A stretch of DNA of 64,000 nt, from contig JAHZGX010000033.1 in assembly GCA_019420585.1 (NCBI GenBank), forward strand, positions 25,288 through 89,287, given 5' to 3'. Below the pieces are notes generated by a model. That model was not told the origin of the DNA and did no database searches. It saw nothing but the letters and a program-made list of their open reading frames with translations. Below are positions 42,299-50,684 of the stretch, piece by piece. The stretch comes from Prevotellaceae bacterium (GTDB lineage Bacteria > Bacteroidota > Bacteroidia > Bacteroidales > Bacteroidaceae). The position numbers and the translations under genes were made by a program. Positions within the stretch are counted from its first letter, which is position 1, and the number at the start of each line of letters is the position of its first letter.

Positions 42299-43837
42299 AT
42301 GACAAAAAAGGTAATAGAGATAAGGAACGGCATCACGAGGCATCCGCTCTGGAGGATGGCAGAACCCGTGAACATGGAAATCCTGGAGGGCGAGCAGATT
42401 GCCATTGCGGGAGAGAACGGCGCGGGGAAAAGCCGGCTGGTGGAAATACTGACAGGGCACTACCCGCTCCTGGGGGATGCCATACGGTTTGACTTCAGCC
42501 CAAGTCCGCTGAGGCTGGTGAGCGAGAACATGAAGTACATCGCCTTCAGGGACTCCTATGGCGAGCCGGATGCCGCGTATTACTATCAGCAGCGCTGGAA
42601 CCAGCACGACATCGACGAGAGCACGCCCACCGTGGGACAACTGCTGGAGGATGCCTTCTGCAAGGCCAACCGGAACGTGGGATACGGCCTGACGGACACG
42701 GAGCAGGAGGCACTGAGGATGTCCATGAAGGAGAAGCGCAAGCAGCTGATGAGCCTGTTCCACCTGGATGACCTCAAGGACAGGTACATCATATCGCTGA
42801 GTAGCGGGGAACTGCGCAAGTTCCAACTGGCAAGAGCCTTGGGCAGCGCGCCGCGCATGCTAGTCATGGACAACCCGTTTGTGGGCCTGGATGCCGGCAC
42901 CCGGGAGCAACTGAAAGAATTACTCTCCTCGCTGATTGCCGGCTTCGGGCTGCAGGTGATACTGATTGTGAGCCGGGCGGTGGACATTCCCGACTTTGTC
43001 ACGCACGTACTGCCCGTTGAGGGATGCAGGCTCCTGCCGAAGACCACGCGCGCCGATTACCTGGCCTATGCAGCGCCCGCTGCCTTGACCGGCCTGCATC
43101 CCGAGGACGGGGAATGGATCATGAACCTGCCGGAACGCGACCTGACCTCGGCGCACTTCTACCCTCAGCAGGGTGGCGAGATACTGAAGTTCGACGGGGT
43201 AAGCATACGTTACGGGAGCCGCACGATACTGAAGGACCTGCGGTGGACGGTGCGTGAAGGCGAGTGGTGGGCACTGAGCGGAGAGAACGGAGCGGGCAAG
43301 AGCACGCTGCTCAGCCTGGTCTGCGCCGACAATCCCCAGGGATATGCCTGTCCCATAGAACTCTTCGGCCACAGGCGAGGCTCGGGGGAAAGTATTTGGG
43401 AAATCAAACGCCACATCGGCTATGTCAGTCCCGAGATGCACCGAGCCTACATGCGTGACATGCCGGCACTGAGCATCGTGGCCAGCGGACTGCATGACAC
43501 CGTGGGGCTGTACACGCGTCCTAGTGCCGGGCAGATGGATGTATGCCGTGGATGGATGCGGGTGCTGGGCATAGAGAGCCTTGCCGACAGGTCGTTCCTC
43601 AAGCTCAGCAGCGGAGAGCAGCGGCTCTGCCTGCTGGCACGCGCCTTTGTGAAAGACCCCGAACTGCTCATCCTGGACGAGCCTCTGCATGGCCTCGATG
43701 AGCCACGGAGGCTGCTGGCAAGGCAGGTCATAGAGACTTTCTGCCGCAGGGCGCACAAGACCATGGTGATGGTCACGCATTATCAGGAGGAACTCCCCCC
43801 GTGCATCACCCATCACCTGCACCTGACAAAACACTGA
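42299..43837 (+). CDS. Tandem ABC ATPase, ModF/PhrA-like
   Basis: This 512-residue protein carries two ABC ATPase domains and no membrane segments. Domain 1 (about 1-250) has Walker A GENGAGKSRLVE, signature LSSGELRKFQLARAL and Walker B MLVMDNPFVGLD, where an Asn follows the Asp in place of the usual catalytic Glu. Domain 2 (about 290-510) has GENGAGKSTLLS, LSSGEQRLCLLARAF and LLILDEPLHGLDEP, which is complete. The arrangement resembles ModF (PhrA) proteins. Substrate or target is unknown. It ends the DUF4286-ruvC cluster; no obvious terminator follows. Confidence 0.88.
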   Translation: MTKKVIEIRNGITRHPLWRMAEPVNMEILEGEQIAIAGENGAGKSRLVEILTGHYPLLGDAIRFDFSPSPLRLVSENMKYIAFRDSYGEPDAAYYYQQRWNQHDIDESTPTVGQLLEDAFCKANRNVGYGLTDTEQEALRMSMKEKRKQLMSLFHLDDLKDRYIISLSSGELRKFQLARALGSAPRMLVMDNPFVGLDAGTREQLKELLSSLIAGFGLQVILIVSRAVDIPDFVTHVLPVEGCRLLPKTTRADYLAYAAPAALTGLHPEDGEWIMNLPERDLTSAHFYPQQGGEILKFDGVSIRYGSRTILKDLRWTVREGEWWALSGENGAGKSTLLSLVCADNPQGYACPIELFGHRRGSGESIWEIKRHIGYVSPEMHRAYMRDMPALSIVASGLHDTVGLYTRPSAGQMDVCRGWMRVLGIESLADRSFLKLSSGEQRLCLLARAFVKDPELLILDEPLHGLDEPRRLLARQVIETFCRRAHKTMVMVTHYQEELPPCITHHLHLTKH

Positions 43838-43889
43838 GGAAGAGGAGCGGGAAAAGCCGGGAGTTGGCAAAAAGTTCGGTTCATCATTC

Positions 43890-43999
43890 CGGGAACTTCT
43901 TCATGATAAGGTGAGAACCTCGTTATGACAAGGCGAGAACTCCTGCATGACAAGGCGGGAACTTCGTCACGACTTGCCGGGAAGTTCGGCATGCCAGTG
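43890..43999. repeat. 22-bp tandem array, family III
   Basis: Five units starting CGGGAACTTC or a variant begin at 43890, 43912, 43934, 43956 and 43978, an exact 22-bp period. Most units continue with TCATGACAAGG. A decayed sixth unit may precede them from 43868. The core GAA-C-TTC is an inverted repeat. The gap 43838-44503 holds this array, the family IV array, the tatC terminator and no recognisable gene. Confidence 0.88.
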
Positions 44000-44111
44000 T
44001 GACAAGTAAAATATTTTTTCTTGCGATGTTCAGCGGGGAATAGGGCGTTATGATACCTTGTGGAGGGCTATTCGATGTCTTTAACAGGACAATGTGCCGC
44101 ATTGACATCCA

Positions 44112-44170
44112 CAATATGCCATATAGTGGATGTCAATATGCCATATTGTGCTCCTCAATATGGCATATTG
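44112..44170. repeat. 22-bp tandem palindrome array, family IV
   Basis: CAATATGCCATATAG, CAATATGCCATATTG and CAATATGGCATATTG start at 44112, 44134 and 44156, exactly 22 bp apart. The last two are perfect inverted repeats around a single central base. The first copy also sits inside a larger imperfect palindrome with arms ACATCCAC (44106-44113) and GTGGATGT (44126-44133). Confidence 0.85.
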
Positions 44171-44436
44171 TCTAAGCATTTCCTAACCTGCTGATTTTCA
44201 GTGTGATTTGCAAAGGCCAAGAAAAGTAGCCCGGAAGGAGCATGGAGGCTTCTGCGTGATGTAAAAATTTTTCTGCGCTTCAAGACGTTTGCCGGAGGAA
44301 AGTCTTCGCCTTGCCGATGCCTTGTGCCGAACTGTCTTTCCTGTGTCTCCTTGGCTCGTTGAGGCCATGTACAACTTATCCGGGGGTGCCCTGTCTGCCG
44401 TCTGCTGCCTATCCTCTCAGCCTGCGGGCAAAAGCA

Positions 44437-44474
44437 GCAGAGGTGCCTTCACACCATTGTGAAAGCACCTCTGC
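44437..44474 (-). terminator. Terminator of tatC
   Basis: Two 17-base arms (44437-44453 and 44458-44474) pair with one mismatch around a 4-base loop. On the minus strand TGCTTTTGCC follows. The hairpin is 29 bp after the tatC stop. Confidence 0.8.
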
Positions 44475-44503
44475 CGTATGTCTGTGAATATGGCTCCCCT
44501 GCC

Positions 44504-45310
44504 CTACTCCTTGATGACCATGATGGAGAGTTCGTACAGTACATAGAGGGGGACGAACACCAGTGTCAGCGTGAAGGGGTCTCCGCTGGGGGTTATCACG
44601 GCCGCCAGTATCAGCAGCGTGACAATGGCATGGCGACGGTACTCGCGCAGGAAGGACTTGCGGAGTATGCCGAACTGCGACAGCAGCCAGGCCAGCAGCG
44701 GCATCTCGAACACGATGCCCATCACCAGGATGAGCATGGTGAAGTTGCCGATGTAAGAGGAGAGGTTGATCTGGTTCTCTATGGACGGACTGAGGTCATA
44801 CTCCATGAGGAAGCGGAAGGTAAACGGGAACACAAGCAGGTATCCCAGGGCGCAACCCAGATAGAACATGACTGTGCCGCCTATGAAAGCCGGCCTGAGA
44901 TGCCGGATCTCGTTCTCAAACAAGGCTGGTTCAATGAACTTCCATATCTCCCAAATGAAGTAGGGAAAGGCGATGACGGCCGCAAATGACACCGAGGTCT
45001 GTATGTGTGTCATGAACTGGCTCGCCACATTGATGTTGATTATCTTGACATGGAAGTTCGGGTCAAAGTGCATGAGCCCGTTGGTGAGGCTCTCTATCCA
45101 CCTGTACACGAAGAACTGGCTCGTGGTGGGCGCAAGCACAAACTCATCAAATATGCGCGGCATGGCTATGAACGTGATTACCATGCATCCCACCAGCACG
45201 CACGCCGACCGGAATATTCCCCACCTGAGCACCTCCAGATGGTCCCAAAAGGACATTCCGGCCTGCTCCTCTTCCTGATTCAGTTCTTCCTTTTCCGTGT
45301 TATCCGCCAT
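44504..45310 (-). CDS. tatC: Sec-independent translocase TatC
   Basis: TatC is the receptor of the twin-arginine translocase, which exports folded proteins. The 268-residue protein has six membrane segments and the conserved SFWDHLEVLRWGIFRS start, IWKFIEPALFENEIR and FPFTFRFLMEY regions. The N-terminal tail is acidic. It is last in a minus-strand cluster whose oxidoreductase carries a Tat signal. It is separated from the upstream gene by 85 bp containing a terminator-like hairpin, so its level may be lower than that of TatA. Confidence 0.94.
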   Translation of the reverse strand: MADNTEKEELNQEEEQAGMSFWDHLEVLRWGIFRSACVLVGCMVITFIAMPRIFDEFVLAPTTSQFFVYRWIESLTNGLMHFDPNFHVKIININVASQFMTHIQTSVSFAAVIAFPYFIWEIWKFIEPALFENEIRHLRPAFIGGTVMFYLGCALGYLLVFPFTFRFLMEYDLSPSIENQINLSSYIGNFTMLILVMGIVFEMPLLAWLLSQFGILRKSFLREYRRHAIVTLLILAAVITPSGDPFTLTLVFVPLYVLYELSIMVIKE

Positions 45311-45329
45311 AAGACTGATTTTTTCACTG

Positions 45330-45376
45330 AAAAACTATGGGTTGCAAAGAGACCCGTGCCTCCCTGCAGCCCATAG
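45330..45376 (-). terminator. Hairpin with T tract between the TIM-barrel gene and tatC
   Basis: CTATGGGTTGCAAAGAG (45335-45351) pairs, with G-T pairs and one mismatch, with CTCCCTGCAGCCCATAG (45360-45376). On the minus strand TTTTT follows. It starts 20 bp after the stop at 45396 and lies just before tatC, so it may attenuate readthrough into tatC or end the upstream operon. Confidence 0.65.
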
Positions 45377-45395
45377 ACTATTGTTACCTTGTTGA

Positions 45396-46283
45396 TTACT
45401 TGTTGTATGAAGCCTTCACGAACTTTGCGTTCTTGATGTATTCAATGCTCTCCTTCATTCCCTGCATGATGTCGGGAGTGGAAGCGTGCTCCAACTCGAG
45501 CACCCAACCCTTGGCACCGGCCTTGTCGAAGTTGTTAAAGATGGCATCGAAGCCCACCATTCCACTCTGGCCAATCTCAATGTCGTCCTTGATGTGGAGC
45601 AAGGTGAAGCGGCCGGGGTACTTCTTGAAGTAAGCCACAGGGCTCACCTGGCCGCGCACTGCCCAATATACATCCATCTGGAAGAACATGTAGTTGGGGT
45701 CGGTGTGCTGAATCATGTAGTCCTCCATCACCTGTCCTTCAACCTTCTGGAACTCATGGCTGTGGCTGTGGTAGCCCAGTTTCATGCCGGCAGCAGCCAC
45801 CTTCTTGCCCACCTGGTTGTAGAAGTCGCAGATGGTCTGCAGGTCTGCCAGGGTCTTGGGAACGGAGCACCAGGGAATTACCATGTACTGCATTCCTGCA
45901 CGCTTGTGTGCATCAATGCACTGGTCCCACCACTTTAGTGCCTCGGTGAAGTCCTTGCTCTTCAGTTCGTCGTCGTTCAGGTTGCGTGTCACATGGCTTG
46001 ACATCACCTTCAGTCCGGCGGCTTCTATGTCGGCCTTGAACTGCTCGGGCTCCACTCCATAGAGTTTCCCGTCGCCATAACTGGCGGCTTCCACGGCTGT
46101 GTAGCCCATGTCGGCAAGTTGCTTGAGCACCTTCTCGTGGTTCTTGGCATACTTGCCGGGGTCGCCGATAAGTTCACGCACGCTGTACATCTGGAAACAA
46201 ACCTCCTTCTTCTTGGCATTGACCGTCATTCCGCAGGAGATTGCCAGCATGAGCACACATGCTATCGAAAGAATTCTTTTCAT
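45396..46283 (-). CDS. Secreted sugar isomerase/epimerase-like TIM barrel protein
   Basis: This 295-residue protein has a signal peptide (about 1-23, with a LAISC sequence that could also be a lipobox) and a xylose isomerase-like TIM barrel (AP endonuclease family 2 type). Likely metal ligands are seen in LGYHSHSHEF, FFQMDVYWAVRGQ, LLHIKDDIE and VLELEHAS. It probably acts on an oxidised or keto sugar in the periplasm, together with the DUF1080 protein and the Gfo/Idh enzyme encoded just upstream. The exact reaction (isomerisation, elimination or hydration) cannot be told from sequence. Confidence 0.85.
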   Translation of the reverse strand: MKRILSIACVLMLAISCGMTVNAKKKEVCFQMYSVRELIGDPGKYAKNHEKVLKQLADMGYTAVEAASYGDGKLYGVEPEQFKADIEAAGLKVMSSHVTRNLNDDELKSKDFTEALKWWDQCIDAHKRAGMQYMVIPWCSVPKTLADLQTICDFYNQVGKKVAAAGMKLGYHSHSHEFQKVEGQVMEDYMIQHTDPNYMFFQMDVYWAVRGQVSPVAYFKKYPGRFTLLHIKDDIEIGQSGMVGFDAIFNNFDKAGAKGWVLELEHASTPDIMQGMKESIEYIKNAKFVKASYNK

Positions 46284-46325
46284 GACTCTTGTGTTTAATT
46301 TTGGTTAAGCAACGCGGGAAGACCT

Positions 46326-47195
46326 TTATTTGAGCACCTTCACACGTATGTTGCGGTACCATACCTCGTCACCGTGGTCCTGGAAACCGAAGTAGCCCTT
46401 GTGGCCGTCGCCGCCGCAGTTCTTGAGCAACTCATATGCAAGGGGCCAGTTCTTCTGAGAGAACTTGCTGTTCTGGAGCAGGTTGTTCCACTCCTCGCCC
46501 CACATCTTGTAACTCAGAACCTTGACTCCGTTCTGGTAATGCGTCACTTTACCGTTCTTCACAACAATCTTCACCTTGTTCCACTCGCCTGCAGGCTTTG
46601 CATTCTGGGGCTTTGCGGGAATCATGTCATAAAGAGAGGTGCTCTGGCGAATGCCCAGCACGGCACCGAGTTTTGCATCGGGATGACGCTCGTTGTCAAG
46701 AACCTGGCACTCGGGACATGAGATGTAGATGGGCTGATAGTTGAGTTTGGCATCCTTGTTTACGGTGATGGTTCCCTGCAGGGGGCCGGAAGAGATGTTG
46801 ATGTCCTCCTTTTTGGGAGCCTCGATGGTGGCTGTCTCCAGTCCGAGATAGAAGATGCCTGAGTTTCCGCCCTGGCTTATCTTCCATTCCACTTCAAACT
46901 CGAAGTTTTGGAAACGGTGGGTGAAAATGATGTCGCCACCCTCTCCTTCGCCACGGCCATTGAAGTGCAGGGCGCCGTCCTTCAGGTTCCACTTGCTGGG
47001 GATGTGGTCTTTTCCGTAGCCTCTCCAGCCATCAAGGCTTGTTCCATCGAAGAGAACGTAGTATCCGTCCTTGTCTACTTTCAGTGTGCTCAGGTCTACT
47101 TCGGGATTCTGAACCACCACGTACTGCATGTTTTGTGCATTTGCACTAATAGCAGCCACCATGGCGGTGGCTGCTAATAAGTTTCTCATTTTCAT
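46326..47195 (-). CDS. Secreted DUF1080 (3-keto-disaccharide hydrolase) family protein
   Basis: This 289-residue protein has a signal peptide (about 1-21, ending AISANAQ) and one DUF1080 domain, a concanavalin-like beta sandwich, with FDGTSLDGWRGYG, GDIIFTHRFQNFEFEVEWKI split motifs and GNSGIFYLGLET. The family is now linked to cleavage of 3-keto glycosides. The stop is 42 bp before the TIM-barrel gene and the start 35 bp after the Gfo/Idh stop, so an operon is likely. It is slightly larger than a minimal DUF1080 domain because of an insert with CPECQVLDNERHPDAKLG. Confidence 0.88.
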   Translation of the reverse strand: MKMRNLLAATAMVAAISANAQNMQYVVVQNPEVDLSTLKVDKDGYYVLFDGTSLDGWRGYGKDHIPSKWNLKDGALHFNGRGEGEGGDIIFTHRFQNFEFEVEWKISQGGNSGIFYLGLETATIEAPKKEDINISSGPLQGTITVNKDAKLNYQPIYISCPECQVLDNERHPDAKLGAVLGIRQSTSLYDMIPAKPQNAKPAGEWNKVKIVVKNGKVTHYQNGVKVLSYKMWGEEWNNLLQNSKFSQKNWPLAYELLKNCGGDGHKGYFGFQDHGDEVWYRNIRVKVLK

Positions 47196-47230
47196 TTGAG
47201 AGTAATCCTTCGTTAAATTAAATGTCTTGT

Positions 47231-48748
47231 TCAGTCCTGAGGCATGTCGGGCAGAACGTACCCGTTCTCGTACTTAGGCTTGATGAGTTCAGCAGCAAAC
47301 GTACGTGCATCAACGGGCTCGGTGTACTTGTTCTCGAATGTGGGATGCCCATCGTGTATTGAGAAGCCGTTCTTAATCATACTCCTTACACTTGCCTTCT
47401 CGGGGATGTTGGTGAACTGCATCTTCTCACCGTCCCACTCCAGGATTTGGTTCAGGCCCTGCAGACGCACTGCTACTACGCCCATGGCAACCATCTCATT
47501 GAAGGGACCTGCCTCGCTGAAGTCAGAAGCTGTCTTCACACGTGTTTCGGGGTCTTCCTTAATGGCGCGGATCCAGTCTCTCTGGTGGCTTTCCGTCACG
47601 CGGCGGCAAACCTTGGGAGCGTTAGGCACACGACCGCTGAGCAGGTAGGGCTTCTCACCGTAGCAGCCAACAATCAGAGTATCCTTGGTTCCGTAGAAGA
47701 TGGCAGCACCGCCACTCACGTTCAGGTTCTTGCCTACGGGCAGGCCATCGGGGCGGAAGGGAATGATGCCACCATCGCTCCATGTCACTTCCACCTCAGG
47801 CATAGCAACCTTGGGACGGTTTGGACGAGCGGGGAAAGTGTACTTCACTGTCTGTGCATTGGGGCAAGACTCTGCCATCAGGGGTGTTGAGGTACCCTGC
47901 ACCTTGATGGGATACTTCAGGTCGAGAGCCTTGAACACGGGATGCAGGATGTGGCAAGCCATGTCACCCAGGGCACCTGTGCCGAAATCCCACCATCCAC
48001 GGAAGTTCCAGGGAGTGTAGATGGAGTTGTAGTCACGCTTGGGAGCCGGGCCGAGGAATGCTTCCCAGTTCAGGGTGTCGGGCACGGGCATAACCTCCTT
48101 CGGATGCTCCAGACCCTGAGGCCAGATGGGACGGTCGGTGAATGCATCCACACGAGTCACCTCGCCAATCTCGCCGTTCCAAATCCACTCGCACACGAGA
48201 TTGACACCTTCGCCGCTTGAACCCTGGTTACCCATCTGGGTAGCCACGTTTGCCTTGGCAGCCAACTTGGTCAGCAGACGAGATTCATACACGGTACGTG
48301 TAAGGGGCTTCTCGCAATATACATGCTTGCCGGCTGCAAGTGCTTCGGCACAGATGATGGCATGAGTGTGGTCTGCGGTACCGCAGATTACGCCATCAGC
48401 CTGATCCAGCAACTCAGCGTACATCTTCTTGTAGTCGTTGTACACCTTGCAGTTGGGGAAGAGTTTGGTGTACTCGTCTATGACACCCTTGGCGTATTTC
48501 TGATCTACATCGGCCAGGCCTATGAACTCAATGTCGTCATATACCTCCTTGCCCTTATAGGTCACGCCGTTGATGTCAGCATGGCCACGGCCGCCGATAC
48601 CTACTCCCAGCAATTTAATCTTACCGGTTTTTCCGGCCTTCTTCTTTGTGCTCTTAGCCTTGGCCAACATCTCGGTAGGCGTCATGGCCAGTGCGGCAGT
48701 GGCTGCTGTTCCAGCCTTCAAGAAAGATCTTCTTGACATTTTTTCCAT
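47231..48748 (-). CDS. Tat-exported Gfo/Idh/MocA oxidoreductase
   Basis: This 505-residue protein starts MEKMSRRSFLKAG followed by an Ala-rich hydrophobic stretch, a clear twin-arginine signal. The NAD(P)-binding fold follows (LLGVGIGGRGHADI, about 44-57) with the family motif KHVYCEKPLTR, whose Lys is catalytic. The C-terminal alpha/beta domain is long and contains a DFGTGALGDMACH motif with a likely active-site His. Members of this kind oxidise sugar hydroxyls to keto groups, with tightly bound NAD. It is cotranscribed with tatA 33 bp upstream and DUF1080 35 bp downstream, so cargo and translocase genes are adjacent. Confidence 0.9.
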   Translation of the reverse strand: MEKMSRRSFLKAGTAATAALAMTPTEMLAKAKSTKKKAGKTGKIKLLGVGIGGRGHADINGVTYKGKEVYDDIEFIGLADVDQKYAKGVIDEYTKLFPNCKVYNDYKKMYAELLDQADGVICGTADHTHAIICAEALAAGKHVYCEKPLTRTVYESRLLTKLAAKANVATQMGNQGSSGEGVNLVCEWIWNGEIGEVTRVDAFTDRPIWPQGLEHPKEVMPVPDTLNWEAFLGPAPKRDYNSIYTPWNFRGWWDFGTGALGDMACHILHPVFKALDLKYPIKVQGTSTPLMAESCPNAQTVKYTFPARPNRPKVAMPEVEVTWSDGGIIPFRPDGLPVGKNLNVSGGAAIFYGTKDTLIVGCYGEKPYLLSGRVPNAPKVCRRVTESHQRDWIRAIKEDPETRVKTASDFSEAGPFNEMVAMGVVAVRLQGLNQILEWDGEKMQFTNIPEKASVRSMIKNGFSIHDGHPTFENKYTEPVDARTFAAELIKPKYENGYVLPDMPQD

Positions 48749-48781
48749 GATTTTGTTTGTTTAGGGGTTATTTAATGTTTG

Positions 48782-49000
48782 TTACTTCTGTTCGTCCTTC
48801 TTTGTGCTGGCCTCCTCCGGGTCTGCGTTAATCTGCTTCTCAATGTCGTTCATGCCGTCTTTGAAACTTCTCACGCCCTTGCCGACTCCACGCATCAGTT
48901 CGGGAATTTTCTTTCCACCGAACAACAGGAGCACCACAAAAGCGATGATAACGATTTCACCCGTGCCCAGATTGCCTATGAACATCAAATTGCTTGTCAT
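48782..49000 (-). CDS. tatA: Twin-arginine translocase subunit TatA
   Basis: TatA forms the translocation pore of the Tat system. The 72-residue protein has one membrane helix (about 13-28, GEIVIIAFVVLLLFGG), the hinge FGGKKIPEL, an amphipathic helix (MRGVGKGVRSFKDG) and a charged tail (DPEEASTKKDEQK). It lies 66 bp after one Gfo/Idh gene and 33 bp before another, all on the minus strand. tatC is 3.5 kb downstream rather than adjacent. A separate tatB was not seen. Confidence 0.93.
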   Translation of the reverse strand: MTSNLMFIGNLGTGEIVIIAFVVLLLFGGKKIPELMRGVGKGVRSFKDGMNDIEKQINADPEEASTKKDEQK

Positions 49001-49066
49001 AACTCGTCTGTTTCTAAATTCTTATTTTTAATGTTGTTTCCTTATTATCGTGCCCCTCCGCACAGG

Positions 49067-50140
49067 TCAGTGGTTCAGCAAGCCGTAGCCGTTGGTCATG
49101 TGTGCCCTGCGGTAATGTATCTGCTCCAGTTCTTCTGCAGTTCCCTTGGACGGCAGGTCGTTCCTTCGTGCGTCTTCCAGCATGCGCCATGCAAAATCCG
49201 AGGCTATGGCTGCATCCACAAATCTGGGGAGCCCTTCAGGTCGCTTGCCTGTCAGGATGGCCTCGCCCATTAACTGGCACAGGCGGTCGATGTTCTTGTC
49301 TCCGTAAGGGCGTTCCACTACTTCGGTCACATTCACGCCATGCTTTTCCACCACTGCCGTATTGAAGTCATGGTGCATGCGCACAAAGCCCTTTGTGCCT
49401 ATCAATTCCGTATAGGAGTTATGCGTTTGGTCCTTGGACAATTGTCCATACACAAATCCTTGGGTGATGTCATACACCACACCGTTCTGGAATGTGCCGT
49501 GGCATTGCAGCCACCAAGGGTCTTTATAGTCCCACATTCTTACTGCCTGTGCATGTCCAGTCTTGTATTCCGAATCGGCATACCAGCGGCAGATGTCCAC
49601 ATAATGCATTCCGCAGTCATGGAAAGAGGGACCCTCAAATTCATGTCCCTCGCCGGGAGAGAGCCCCGGTGTCATGTGACAGATGCGTATTATGGCCAGG
49701 TCGCCTATTTCACCCGATTTCACGAAGTCTTTCATCTCCTTGGTGTACCATGCGTTGCGCAGATAAAGGTTCACCGTGCACTCACGGTCGGAGCGTCTTT
49801 CCATTTCCACCACCTTCCACTCATTCTCCCGCTTGTAGGCCAAGGGCTTTTCGCATATCACGTGTTTGCCGCACTTGAGGCTGCGCTCAATTCGGCTTGC
49901 CCTAGAATCTGCCAAAGCGAACAATCCCACACAATCAATGTCGGGATTCAGAAAAATGTCGTCCTCGTTGGTGGTAAACGTTGCATTGGGAGCCAATTCG
50001 GCTGCCGAGGCTGCACGTTCAGGGTTGATATCGCAGATGTATTTCACATCCCAAAGGTCACTTGCGGTAAGTTCCTTGACATGCTTACGCCCCATCCGCC
50101 CAAATCCAAGTATACCTATCGATATACGGTTCATTTTCAT
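49067..50140 (-). CDS. Gfo/Idh/MocA oxidoreductase, cytoplasmic type
   Basis: This 357-residue protein has no signal peptide. It starts with the NAD(P)-binding motif ISIGILGFGRMGRKHVKEL and carries KHVICEKPLAYK, the family's catalytic-lysine motif, plus FHDCGMHYVDICRWY with the likely catalytic Asp/His. It probably reduces or oxidises a sugar or cyclitol in the cytoplasm, perhaps downstream of the periplasmic 3-keto pathway encoded by the next genes. It is first in the minus-strand cluster, 66 bp upstream of tatA, with its own promoter. Confidence 0.88.
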   Translation of the reverse strand: MKMNRISIGILGFGRMGRKHVKELTASDLWDVKYICDINPERAASAAELAPNATFTTNEDDIFLNPDIDCVGLFALADSRASRIERSLKCGKHVICEKPLAYKRENEWKVVEMERRSDRECTVNLYLRNAWYTKEMKDFVKSGEIGDLAIIRICHMTPGLSPGEGHEFEGPSFHDCGMHYVDICRWYADSEYKTGHAQAVRMWDYKDPWWLQCHGTFQNGVVYDITQGFVYGQLSKDQTHNSYTELIGTKGFVRMHHDFNTAVVEKHGVNVTEVVERPYGDKNIDRLCQLMGEAILTGKRPEGLPRFVDAAIASDFAWRMLEDARRNDLPSKGTAEELEQIHYRRAHMTNGYGLLNH

Positions 50141-50195
50141 CTCAGTCTATATTCCACAAGGGCGCATCCTGCACCTTTTTTCCTCTTTCACAGCA

Positions 50196-50225
50196 TAAAG
50201 TTACGAAACATTTTCCATCGGACAA
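50196..50225 (-). promoter_or_regulatory. Promoter for the Gfo/Idh-tatA cluster
   Basis: On the minus strand TTG (50225-50223), 19 bp and TAACTTTA (50203-50196) resemble the Bacteroidota promoter with one mismatch in the -7 box. It lies 55 bp upstream of the ATG at 50140. Confidence 0.55.
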
Positions 50226-50340
50226 TGCATTATCTCCCCTTTTTCTTCTTTTTTAACATCATTTGCGTGATTCGCATTCCACAGGGCATAATCCGGTTCA
50301 CCAGATAGTCTAGGGGGTGGCTATATATAGTGAAAATAAA

Positions 50341-50563
50341 GTGTGCTTAATATTAAGCACGGTTTGAAAGTAGTATCTAATGAAGTTTTCAAGAAGTGGG
50401 TGTTTTACCCGTCCCCCCCCCCCACGCGGACACGCTTCCAAGTAGGCAACAGCCCTCCTCCTTGTCCCGAAGCGGCTTTGCCTCCTCGCAAGTGACTTGT
50501 TTACATTTGCAAGTGACTTGATTTCGTTTGCAAATGACTTGGTTGCTACCCTTGAATGACTTG
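50341..50563. repeat. Dispersed element with palindromic array, family I (copy 2)
   Basis: The element opens with a perfect 18-bp palindrome, GTGCTTAATATTAAGCAC (50343-50360), in a stretch similar to 34352-34417. A run of 11 C residues (50413-50423) and other variable sequence follow. Four copies of CAAGTGACTTG or variants then start at 50489, 50510, 50531 and 50553 (spacing 21, 21 and 22 bp). The gap 50226-50684 has no gene that I recognise. Confidence 0.85.
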
Positions 50564-50684
50564 ATAATTGAAATACATTCCGTGAAAGTTCATGGGTACG
50601 TCATGCGCAGGAAGTTTGTAAAGTTGGCAGTTCTCTTTCTTCGTGCTGAAATGCGTGTGACTGCTCTCTCTGTTATAAAAAGAA

